A stretch of 45,248 bases of DNA from Verrucomicrobiaceae bacterium (GTDB taxonomy: Bacteria; Verrucomicrobiota; Verrucomicrobiia; Verrucomicrobiales; Akkermansiaceae). The stretch lies in contig SYAP01000357.1 of assembly GCA_005787565.1 (NCBI GenBank), positions 1-45,248 of the forward strand. The letters run 5' to 3'. Shown here piece by piece: positions 16,781-24,601 of the stretch. Position 1 is the stretch's first letter; each line of letters begins with the position of its first letter. A program made the position numbers and the translations under genes. The notes under the pieces were generated by a model that was not told the origin of the DNA, ran no database searches, and saw only the letters and a list, made by a program, of their open reading frames with translations.

Positions 16781-19770
16781 GATTCATAACTCCTCGCCGA
16801 CTCTCTTAACAGACCGGAATCAAACACCCCTTCGTCCCTCGGCAGCGGAATACGCATGGCAAGGCACCACCCTCCTCCCTCACGCCTCCCGGAGGTGCAA
16901 CGACCGCCACAGATGTCCATACGGAACTTGATGTTCCGGACCCCATCCTCACCCTCCCTCGATACTCCTTCACCCGGACCACGGCCATTGTCCTCAACCT
17001 TGATCTCGATCTCATCACCGTGAAATCCGATCTCCAACCACGCATCGCTCGCCCCGGAATGTTTCACTAGATTGTGAAACGCCTCTCGAACCGCCAAAAA
17101 CACATGATGTCGGTAATCCGGCGGCAGCGGCAGCGGTGGAATGATCTCCGGTATCTCATGCCAACAACGGATCCCCGCACATTCGCAAATCTCCTCCCCG
17201 GTCGAACAAAGATAATCCACCAGTCTAGGCAAGCTGTCATTGCGTGGATTCGCTGACCAGACGATCTCCTCTAACGACCGCACCGCACTTCGCGCCTTGA
17301 CCACGATCTTCTCCAACGGCGGCCCTGCCGAGGTTCCCGTCTCCTTCTCCGCACCACGCTCTCCGATCAACAGAATCTCCGTCAACCGCGCCCCCAAATC
17401 ATCATGCATGTCCCGCGAAATCCGCGCCCGCTCGTTCGCCACTGCCTGCATCAGCCTCATCTTCTCCACCTTTGCACGCCACTTGCGCCGATATCCCGAT
17501 GAGATCACAAGCACCGCAATCCCCACCAAAAACATACCGATCAGAACACGAAACCACATCGTCTCGTAAAAAGCAGGTGTCACCCGCAGCAACAACGGCC
17601 GTGCTGATTCATGCCAGTCCCCATCCATCCCCGCAGTTCGCAATCTCAGCGAATAGCGCCCCGGAGCCAGCCGACTGTAAACCGCTGTCAGTTCACGTCC
17701 TGTCTGCAACCACTCTCGATCAAGCCCCTCCAAAAGATAACTCACCTGCGGACGCCCAGAACCTAACAGATCCGGTGCTAGCATCTCAAACTCAAATCGC
17801 CGGACCCCCGACTTAACCACCACCTCCGCATCCAAAACCGCCATCTCAACACCGTCCGCCTTCACCGTCTCGACCGAAATCTGCTGCATCCTCTGCAAAT
17901 CCCCGATTTCCTTTGGAAGGAATGACGCCACCGCCGTCATGTTGGCCACATGCAGTTGCCCATCCTCCGTCGCCGCGATCACCGGCTGCCCCCCACCCGA
18001 ACATCCCCGGCTCTCCAAACCGTCATCAAGTCCCACCTGCCAGAAGGCCAAAGGTGCCGCACCCCCGGGCTCATACCTCCCAATCGTCTTCTCCGGACAC
18101 CCGAAGATTCCGTTATTGGATGAAAACCAAAGAACCCCGCGCTCCTCGCGATGAATGCCAATGATACAATCATCCGGAAGACCATCCTTGCTTCCGAGAT
18201 TCAGCAATTCACCGTTTTTCAACCGATATAGCCCGTTGTAAAGTGTCCCGATCCAAAGACATCCGTCCGACCCAAAACAAATGGAACGAAAATCCTTCTG
18301 CCTGAACGAACCAGCCAAAGGCACAGCCTTCAGATGTTCCCCCTCCACCCGCCAGAGTCCGCTTCCGAATCCACCCACCCAAATCTCTCCCTCCGGAGAC
18401 TCCGCAATGCACCGGATATCCAGAAACAACGGTGCCTCCGGAACATATCCCTTCCTCGATCCATCAACGCCAAACCGAATCAATCCCGTCTGTGTCCCCG
18501 CCCAAACATTTCCCGCCCGATCCTCATGAAGCGCCAACACAAACGCGGAAACCTCCAATTCAAATCCATCACCTTCCCTAACAAAGAGCGACTCGGGTGT
18601 TCCCACCCACACCCGCCCGGCACGGTCCGCTAGCACACTCGTCACCCTCAATCCAACCTCCTCATGCCGCAGTATCCGGCCATCTGACCTTTCGAACAGA
18701 CCATCCCCAGCCGTTCCTACCCACAGCACCCCACCTTGTCCCACCGAAACCGAAGTGATGATCGTCTCCGACCGGTTGCCCGCAATCTGCAACGATGCCA
18801 CTGGCTGCCTCCTCATCTGATAGAGTCCCTCACCCAACGTCCCTGCCCAGATCGATCCGTGCAAATCCTCAAACAGACAAGTCACCACACAACGCGGAAA
18901 TCTCGCCAATCCTGCCGGATCCTCCCAAACATCACCTTCATCCGACACTTGGATGCCTCGCCACCACCGAGCCGCCCAGATCCTACCCTCCCGATCCACC
19001 AAACTCGCGGAAACCGCAATTTGCGCTGTTAGATCATCTCCGAGATCGGCCAGTCTCCGCTCAACAACCCCACCCCTTGTCAACGACTTCTTCACCACTT
19101 TCCGCCCTTCGACCGATTCACCAAGATCCTCAACCCAACTTCCTCCCTCTCCCAACTCAGTCCCATCCGCCCCCCTCCCACCCGGCGACAGTGCGACGGT
19201 TCCGCCCGGCTGGATCGCATGCAACCACCCTTCCGGATCCCTCACCCAACCCAGAAACGTCGCACCGTCCACCTCCGGCCGCACCACCCCGCCATCCGGC
19301 CGGAATCCCAAATAAGCGCCGCCCGGATCACAATACCAAACAACCCCCGACCGGTCCGATGATAGAAAATCCCTCGACAACCAGAGACTGTTCTCATCCG
19401 GCCAAAAATCGGTTAGCCCTTCCTGATTTTTGTCTCCTTCATGCACGGCGGAAACCGCACCCGCCCTTCCCACCTTCCAAACATCACCCCATCTCGTAGA
19501 AACCCAAACCACCCCCGCCTCATCCGCCTCCAAACCGGTGATCCACCCGTCCAGCGCCACCACCGGCTTGAACTTCCGGCCGTCAAAACGCACCAACCCT
19601 TTCCGCGTGCCAACCCACAGACATCCATCCGGCGTTTGCGCCATCACCGTAATCGTCGCATCCGGCAACCCGTCGGCCACGTGCCACTCCCGCAAATGCA
19701 AATCCGATCCCTGTACCCCCGGCACCACCAGAAGCCAAGACACCAGTATCATCCCCACGATCTTTCTCAT
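16777..19770 (-). CDS. Hybrid-type periplasmic beta-propeller sensor histidine kinase
   Basis: The ATG at 19770 is chosen because it starts a signal peptide (MRKIVGMILVSWLLVVPGVQG); 14 extra codons are open upstream. The periplasmic region carries many Reg_prop propeller repeats (WVGTRKGLVRFDG, WAGTLGEGLYQM, WVGTAGDGLFE, WIGTLYNGLYRL), about two seven-bladed propellers, then a Y_Y_Y domain (YLLEGLDREW...YSRLAPGRYSLRLR). One transmembrane helix (FRVLIGMFLVGIAVLVISSG) leads to a HisKA_3 dimerisation domain with His in SRDMHDDLGARL (about residue 787) and a HATPase domain (DNGRGPGEG). The sensory half matches the sensors of Bacteroidetes hybrid two-component systems that detect oligosaccharides, but the receiver and DNA-binding domains are on the separate downstream gene. 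It likely senses a glycan breakdown product and controls the LamG/GH172 genes. Confidence 0.92.
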   Translation of the reverse strand: MRKIVGMILVSWLLVVPGVQGSDLHLREWHVADGLPDATITVMAQTPDGCLWVGTRKGLVRFDGRKFKPVVALDGWITGLEADEAGVVWVSTRWGDVWKVGRAGAVSAVHEGDKNQEGLTDFWPDENSLWLSRDFLSSDRSGVVWYCDPGGAYLGFRPDGGVVRPEVDGATFLGWVRDPEGWLHAIQPGGTVALSPGGRGADGTELGEGGSWVEDLGESVEGRKVVKKSLTRGGVVERRLADLGDDLTAQIAVSASLVDREGRIWAARWWRGIQVSDEGDVWEDPAGLARFPRCVVTCLFEDLHGSIWAGTLGEGLYQMRRQPVASLQIAGNRSETIITSVSVGQGGVLWVGTAGDGLFERSDGRILRHEEVGLRVTSVLADRAGRVWVGTPESLFVREGDGFELEVSAFVLALHEDRAGNVWAGTQTGLIRFGVDGSRKGYVPEAPLFLDIRCIAESPEGEIWVGGFGSGLWRVEGEHLKAVPLAGSFRQKDFRSICFGSDGCLWIGTLYNGLYRLKNGELLNLGSKDGLPDDCIIGIHREERGVLWFSSNNGIFGCPEKTIGRYEPGGAAPLAFWQVGLDDGLESRGCSGGGQPVIAATEDGQLHVANMTAVASFLPKEIGDLQRMQQISVETVKADGVEMAVLDAEVVVKSGVRRFEFEMLAPDLLGSGRPQVSYLLEGLDREWLQTGRELTAVYSRLAPGRYSLRLRTAGMDGDWHESARPLLLRVTPAFYETMWFRVLIGMFLVGIAVLVISSGYRRKWRAKVEKMRLMQAVANERARISRDMHDDLGARLTEILLIGERGAEKETGTSAGPPLEKIVVKARSAVRSLEEIVWSANPRNDSLPRLVDYLCSTGEEICECAGIRCWHEIPEIIPPLPLPPDYRHHVFLAVREAFHNLVKHSGASDAWLEIGFHGDEIEIKVEDNGRGPGEGVSREGEDGVRNIKFRMDICGGRCTSGRREGGGWCLAMRIPLPRDEGVFDSGLLRESARSYES

Positions 19771-19971
19771 CGCATCGAAACTTCCGTCAAAAGGCTGAGG
19801 CTCCGGTCCCATCGTTCATCACCTACGAAGCAGCCACCCCACACCAACGCAAGAACGACCTCGGATAAAATCATCCACACCGGAATCATCCGATCCGGCA
19901 AACTCGTCATCCAAGTCATGAAAGCAAACCATCACCTCAATACCTCGGCACAAAGCCCCAAATCGCATACT

Positions 19972-19994
19972 GCACATTTTAGGGGGTATCCCAG
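19972..19994. promoter_or_regulatory. Candidate operator copy 2 in the divergent intergenic region
   Basis: GCACATTTTA, five G, then TATCCCAG, in the roughly 280-bp region between the sensor-kinase start (19770) and the divergent gene starting at 20055. It shares GCACATT and TCCCAG flanks and a central G-run with the element at 16122-16147; the spacing differs by 3 bp. It sits about 200 bp upstream of the kinase start and about 60 bp upstream of the plus-strand gene, and so could control either. No clear sigma-70 promoter hexamers could be assigned nearby. The remaining intergenic bases (19771-19971 and 19995-20054) show no gene. Confidence 0.35.
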
Positions 19995-20054
19995 TCAGGG
20001 ATTGAAGATCGCATTCAACGACACACCAATGGCACCGCCAAACCGCGAAAGCCG

Positions 20055-21326
20055 ATGAAATCCAAAACCCGAATCCCCCACCAACCAGTCCGCCCGACAG
20101 CCTCGGCTGTCATCATCTCGGCTCTCACCATTCTCCCTGCCCACGCCTCGACCTACGGCGACGACATCGCCTTCCTCCGACAACACACCCGCATCATCGA
20201 ACTTGGCCACGGCGATTCAAAAATCGCCGTCGCGCCCGCATGGCAAGGCCGCGTCATGACATCCACCGCCAAAGGCTCCGCGGCCCATGGATTCGGATGG
20301 ATCGGCCGCGAAGCCGTAAAACTCGGCATCCTTCCCGAAGATCAACGCACCGGATTGAACCGCCACATCCATGTCTTTGGCGGAGAGGAACGGCTCTGGT
20401 TGGGACCGGAAGGCGGCCGCTTCGCCCTCTTCTTCCCTCCCGGCGTCAAACAAGAATTCGAACATTGGAAAACCCCTGCCCTCCTCGACACCGAACCCTT
20501 CCCCATCGTCTCCCAAACGCCTCTATCAGTTTCATTCCAACGTCAGGCGGAACTCACAAATCGCGCAGGCACCACATTCCTCCTCACGCTCTCCAGAGAA
20601 ATCGAATGGAAAAACAAAACCTCCATCGCAACCCTTCTCGACACGGACGTGCCCGAAAATCTCAACGCCGTCGCCTACACCACCACCAACTCGCTAACGA
20701 ATCGCGGAGACCAACCATGGACCCGTGAAACAGGTGCCCCATCCATCTGGCTGTTAGGGATGTTCAAACCATCATCCGCCACCACCATCGTCATCCCCCT
20801 CGTCGACGGCGCAAGCAAAGCCGTCAACACTGACTATATCGGCTTCGGCCCCATTCCGGAAAAGCGCGCGCGAATCGCAGGGAACACCCTGTTCTTCAAA
20901 GGCGACGGAACCTCACGTGGCAAACTCGGCGTCGCCCCACACGCATCCAAAGCCATCGCAGGAAGCTGGCAGGCGGAGACCGGCGTCCTCACCCTCGTCC
21001 GTTTCGACCCACCCGATGATCCGGCAAAAGCCAAATGGCCCTACGTCGATTCCCAATGGTCCGATGACCTCCCGCCTTTTGCCGGCGATGTCATCAATGC
21101 CTACAACGACGGCCCACCCGAGCCGGGTGCCAAACCGCTCGGCCCCTTCTACGAAATCGAAAGCTCCAGCCCAGCGCTCTTCCTCAAACCCGGAGAATCC
21201 CACATCCACCGCCAAACCACCATCCACCTCCAAGGCCCGCGCGACGACCTCCAAACCCTCACCCTTGCCACACTCGGAGTCTCCTTGGACCAAATCGAAT
21301 CCGCCCTTCCCACAACCCGTGACTGA
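20055..21326 (+). CDS. Secreted DUF6786-like protein, probably sugar-epimerase-type beta-sandwich
   Basis: 423 residues with an N-terminal signal sequence (about 1-31, ending LTILPAHAS). The body is rich in beta strands with GFGWIGREAVK, GGEERLWLGPEGGRFALFFPPG and NAYNDGPPEPGAKPLGPFYEIESSSPALFLKPGE. The last motif resembles the galactose-mutarotase-like supersandwich seen in DUF4380/DUF6786 proteins; the family name is from memory and should be confirmed. If so, it binds or isomerises a sugar outside the cytoplasmic membrane. It is divergent from the sensor kinase across the intergenic region that holds the candidate operator, so it may belong to the same regulon. Catalytic residues cannot be assigned. 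Confidence 0.6.
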   Translation: MKSKTRIPHQPVRPTASAVIISALTILPAHASTYGDDIAFLRQHTRIIELGHGDSKIAVAPAWQGRVMTSTAKGSAAHGFGWIGREAVKLGILPEDQRTGLNRHIHVFGGEERLWLGPEGGRFALFFPPGVKQEFEHWKTPALLDTEPFPIVSQTPLSVSFQRQAELTNRAGTTFLLTLSREIEWKNKTSIATLLDTDVPENLNAVAYTTTNSLTNRGDQPWTRETGAPSIWLLGMFKPSSATTIVIPLVDGASKAVNTDYIGFGPIPEKRARIAGNTLFFKGDGTSRGKLGVAPHASKAIAGSWQAETGVLTLVRFDPPDDPAKAKWPYVDSQWSDDLPPFAGDVINAYNDGPPEPGAKPLGPFYEIESSSPALFLKPGESHIHRQTTIHLQGPRDDLQTLTLATLGVSLDQIESALPTTRD

Positions 21327-21393
21327 ATCGCACCCCCTGATTCCCCCGATTGCGCGGTTGCGCACCCGCCCATTCCCGCGCAAACTCCCCCGC

Positions 21394-22272
21394 ATGGCGA
21401 GCACTCGCGACCCCGACGAACCCAAAATCTATTTCCTGCCGAACCTCATGACGGCGGGAAATCTCGCCTGTGGGTTCTTCGCCATCCTCACCATCTTCAA
21501 CGGCATCCTCGTCGCATCCAACGGCAGCGAGTATAACTTCGCCGCCGCCCAGCCATTCTACGAAAAGGCCATCCTCCTCATCTTCGCATCCTGCATCTTC
21601 GACCTACTCGATGGCCGCCTCGCCCGCCTCGGTGGAAAAGAATCACCCTTCGGCAGGGAATTCGACTCCCTCGCCGATGTCATCTCCTTCGGCATGGCTC
21701 CCTCCATGCTCATGGCCAAAGCCGTCCTCCTACCGCTCGACAACGTCGGCTGGGCCCTCGCCTGCATCTACGTCCTCTGCGGAGCCATCCGCCTCGCCCG
21801 CTTCAACTGCATCGCCGCACTCCCCCAATCCAACAAAACCAACACCGACTTCCGCGGCCTCCCCATCCCCATGGCCGCAGGATTCATCTCCTCCCTCACC
21901 TACCTCGTCATCTACTTCAACGAAACCGACCGCAACCTCGGCGCATGGAAATTCGTCCTCGCAGGTGCCATGTTCGGACTCTCCATGCTCATGGTCAGCG
22001 ATGTCCGCTACCCGAGCTTCAAAAAAGTCGGCTGGCGCACCCACACCAACCCCCTCGTCATCGTCGCCGCCCTCGTCATCCTCTTCATGGTGGTCAAATA
22101 CCACTACATCATGCCCGCCGTCCTCTTCAGCATCTATCTGATCTACGGCCTCATCCGCCCTTGGGTCTCACAACGCTGGAGAAAGGAAATCGAAGTCGAT
22201 GGAGATGAGGAAAACACCCCAAACATCGAACTTGATTCCAAGCCCGGAGAAGCGACGGATCAAAACCCATGA
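21394..22272 (+). CDS. pssA: CDP-diacylglycerol--serine O-phosphatidyltransferase
   Basis: 292 residues from the ATG at 21394; the same frame is open back to 20917 but that part lies inside the previous gene and is not protein-like. The CDP-alcohol phosphatidyltransferase signature is complete: DGRLARLGGKESPFGREFDSLAD (DG-x2-AR-x8-G-x3-D-x3-D, four Asp) near residues 70-95. The N-terminal YFLPNLMTAGNLACGFFAI is typical of type-II PssA. About six to eight transmembrane helices follow. It makes phosphatidylserine, the precursor of phosphatidylethanolamine, in the cytoplasmic membrane. The stop overlaps the start of the next gene by 4 bp (ATGA), so the two are co-translated. The charged C-terminal tail is variable. 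Confidence 0.92.
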   Translation: MASTRDPDEPKIYFLPNLMTAGNLACGFFAILTIFNGILVASNGSEYNFAAAQPFYEKAILLIFASCIFDLLDGRLARLGGKESPFGREFDSLADVISFGMAPSMLMAKAVLLPLDNVGWALACIYVLCGAIRLARFNCIAALPQSNKTNTDFRGLPIPMAAGFISSLTYLVIYFNETDRNLGAWKFVLAGAMFGLSMLMVSDVRYPSFKKVGWRTHTNPLVIVAALVILFMVVKYHYIMPAVLFSIYLIYGLIRPWVSQRWRKEIEVDGDEENTPNIELDSKPGEATDQNP

Positions 22273-23189
22273 GCCGCCGCAATCCCCTCCTCACCTCCGC
22301 ACTCCTCGTCGGACTCCCGCTCTGGCTCGCCGTCTCCGCCGGAATCGGCCTCTGGCTCCATTTCAAAAAGGAAAAGGAACGCGAACTCGCCCAAGAATCC
22401 CGCTTCGCCAGAGCCGTCTCCATCCCATCCCTCAAGGACGACCTCACAAAATTCGTCGAAATCATCGGCGAACGACACGCCTCCACCGAAAGCGCCGCTT
22501 CAAACCTCTCCCGCGCCGCATCCATGATCGAAGGCCTCCTCGGCTCATCCAACATGGGCTACACCGTCAACCGCCTCCGCGGCCCCGCCAACTGGCCCAT
22601 GCTCCACGTCACCCTCCCCGGATCAGACCCCTCATCCCCACCCGTCTGGGTCCTCGCCGCCTACGACTCCCGCCCCGGCTCAAAAGGCGCGGACCTCAAC
22701 GCATCCGGCCTCGCCGCCACCCTTGCCACCGCCCAAGCCATGGCAAACTCGAAAAACCCATCCCCGGTCCACTTCCTCTTCATCCCCCACACCCACGACC
22801 CCGACTCCCCAGTCATCGAAACCATCCAACTCGCCCGCCAATCCATCGCCAAACAAGGACCACCCCACTCCGTCCTCTGCGTCGAAACCATGGGCTCCGG
22901 CGAACGCCTCTGGCTCACCTCCCGCGACACCGAAGCCAAATCCCTCCCCCTCATCCAAGGCCTCGGCGAAGTCGTCGGTGCAGAAGTCGCCTGCCTCGCT
23001 GACGACACAGACCTCGCCAGCCTCCTCTTCGAAACCGGGCTCCCCACCGCACGCGTCGCCACCGGACCCATCCCACCCGCCGATGCGAAAGACGACCGCA
23101 CACCCTTCGCCCCCACCGTCGCCGCATCCACCGGCCGCCTCCTCGAACTCGTCCAACGCTGCGCTGGCACCCATTCCTCCCGGAACTAA
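22269..23189 (+). CDS. M28-peptidase-like membrane protein lacking metal ligands
   Basis: 306 residues: one N-terminal transmembrane helix (LLVGLPLWLAVSAGIGLWLHF), then a domain resembling the Zn-aminopeptidase M28 fold. VWVLAAYDSRPGSKGADLNASGLAATLATA aligns with the family pattern HxDS...GADDNASG. The first metal His is Ala (AAYDS), the bridging Asp is Leu (GADLN), the usual Glu-Glu after the next strand is replaced (FLFIPHTHDPDSP), and no late metal His is evident. The catalytic metal site is therefore missing and the protein is probably a pseudo-enzyme. It overlaps pssA by 4 bp and is followed by kamA after about 60 bp, so it is expressed with a phospholipid gene. Its role is unknown; a scaffold or ligand-binding function is inference. 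Confidence 0.7.
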   Translation: MSRRNPLLTSALLVGLPLWLAVSAGIGLWLHFKKEKERELAQESRFARAVSIPSLKDDLTKFVEIIGERHASTESAASNLSRAASMIEGLLGSSNMGYTVNRLRGPANWPMLHVTLPGSDPSSPPVWVLAAYDSRPGSKGADLNASGLAATLATAQAMANSKNPSPVHFLFIPHTHDPDSPVIETIQLARQSIAKQGPPHSVLCVETMGSGERLWLTSRDTEAKSLPLIQGLGEVVGAEVACLADDTDLASLLFETGLPTARVATGPIPPADAKDDRTPFAPTVAASTGRLLELVQRCAGTHSSRN

Positions 23190-23248
23190 CTTCTCATTTG
23201 CGGAATCCACCGATTGCGGCACACTTGATCCACTTGTCCGACGCCTTC

Positions 23249-24439
23249 ATGCGCCCTACCGACCTCGAACCCACCTTCCTCTCCCACGCACCAGGTTACT
23301 GGCCGGAAGAGGCAATGGAAACTTGGAGCGATGCCCGATGGCAACTCCGCAACCGCGTCGACTCCCTCGCCGATCTCGAAGCACGCCTCAATCTCACCGA
23401 TGAGGAACGCGCCGGCGTCCTTCTCGCAGGCACCAAGCTCGCGATGAGCATCACTCCCCACTACTTCAACCTCATCGATCGCGACAACCCCGACTGCCCC
23501 ATCCGTCGCCAGGTCATCCCCCGCATCGAGGAAGGCTGGACCGCCCCAGAAGAACTCGCAGACCCCTGCGGCGAGGACTCACACATGCCCGTCCCCGGCC
23601 TCGTCCACCGCTACCCAGACCGCGTCCTCTTCCTCGTCACCGACCGCTGCGCCTCCTACTGCCGCTACTGCACCCGCTCCCGCGTCGTCTCCGGCGTCGG
23701 CGAACAACACCTCGAAACCCAGTGGGAACCCGCCTTCCGCTACCTCGAACAACACACCGAAATCCGCGACGTCCTCCTCTCCGGTGGCGATCCCCTCCTC
23801 TTCTCCGACGATCGCCTCGATAAAATCCTCACCCGCCTCCGTGCCATCCCGCACATCCAGTTCCTCCGCATCGGCTCCCGCATCCCCATCTTCCTCCCCC
23901 AGCGCATCACCCCGGAACTCTGCGCAATGCTCTCAAAGCACCACCCCCTCTTCATCTCCATCCACACCAACCACCCCCGCGAACTCACCTCCGAAGTCCG
24001 CGATGCCCTCGCACGCCTCGCCAACGCAGGCGTCCCCCTCGGCAACCAATCCGTCCTCCTCCGCGGCGTCAACGACCACATCGATATCCAAAAAGCCCTC
24101 GTCCACAAACTCCTCATGTGCCGCGTCCGGCCGTACTACGTCTATCAGTGCGACCTCATCAACGGCTCATCCCACCTCCGCACCTCCGTCTCCGAAGGCA
24201 TCTCCATCATCGAGGGCCTCCGTGGCCACACCACCGGATACGCCATCCCGCAATTCGTCATCGATGGCCCCGGTGGCGGCGGAAAAATCCCCCTCAACCC
24301 CAACTACCTCGTCGATTCCGGAAACGGCCGCGTCACCCTCCGCAATTACGAGAACGAACTCTTCGACTACCCGGACCCCACTCCCATCCCGGCCAACATC
24401 CTCCAAAACCTCCACCAGCAGGCCCTCTCCCACACCTGA
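23249..24439 (+). CDS. kamA: KamA-family radical SAM lysine 2,3-aminomutase
   Basis: 396 residues from ATG 23249; a TTG at 23198 would add 17 unconvincing residues. The radical-SAM cluster motif is DRCASYCRYCTRSR (C-x3-C-x2-C), the PLP lysine is in GPGGGGKIPLNPNY, and the substrate Asp residues known from clostridial lysine 2,3-aminomutase appear conserved (YQCDLINGSSHLRT and FVIDGPGGGGK). It converts L-lysine to L-beta-lysine using SAM, a 4Fe-4S cluster and PLP. Full length and the lysine-binding Asp pair favour KamA over the translation-factor enzyme EpmB. No AblB acetyltransferase or efp gene is adjacent, so the purpose (osmolyte, antibiotic, EF-P modification) is open. Confidence 0.88.
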   Translation: MRPTDLEPTFLSHAPGYWPEEAMETWSDARWQLRNRVDSLADLEARLNLTDEERAGVLLAGTKLAMSITPHYFNLIDRDNPDCPIRRQVIPRIEEGWTAPEELADPCGEDSHMPVPGLVHRYPDRVLFLVTDRCASYCRYCTRSRVVSGVGEQHLETQWEPAFRYLEQHTEIRDVLLSGGDPLLFSDDRLDKILTRLRAIPHIQFLRIGSRIPIFLPQRITPELCAMLSKHHPLFISIHTNHPRELTSEVRDALARLANAGVPLGNQSVLLRGVNDHIDIQKALVHKLLMCRVRPYYVYQCDLINGSSHLRTSVSEGISIIEGLRGHTTGYAIPQFVIDGPGGGGKIPLNPNYLVDSGNGRVTLRNYENELFDYPDPTPIPANILQNLHQQALSHT

Positions 24440-24448
24440 TCCGGAAAC

Positions 24449-24485
24449 GCGCTGAAAAACCCAACCGCTTACAACATTTCAGCGC
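24449..24485 (+). terminator. Inverted repeat downstream of kamA, possible terminator
   Basis: A perfect 9-bp inverted repeat, GCGCTGAAA and TTTCAGCGC, separated by 19 nt, beginning 10 bp after the kamA stop. There is no T-run, so a classical Rho-independent terminator is not certain; it could be a transcript-end hairpin or a protein-binding site for the sialidase-like gene that starts at 24602. The rest of the 162-bp gap shows nothing further. Confidence 0.35.
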
Positions 24486-24601
24486 ATAATTGCCAGATCC
24501 CTCATCGAAAAACGATCCACCAACTGGATCATCTGCTGGGAAAAAGAAGCTCACCACGCAAAGTCGGGCCTGACCGCAATCACCGCCGCCCGAACGTTGC
24601 C

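Noticed and set aside
20917-21393. N-terminal extension of PssA to 451 residues
   Set aside because: It overlaps the preceding gene out of frame and looks like Pro/Ser-rich noise; the PssA N-terminal motif begins after ATG 21394.
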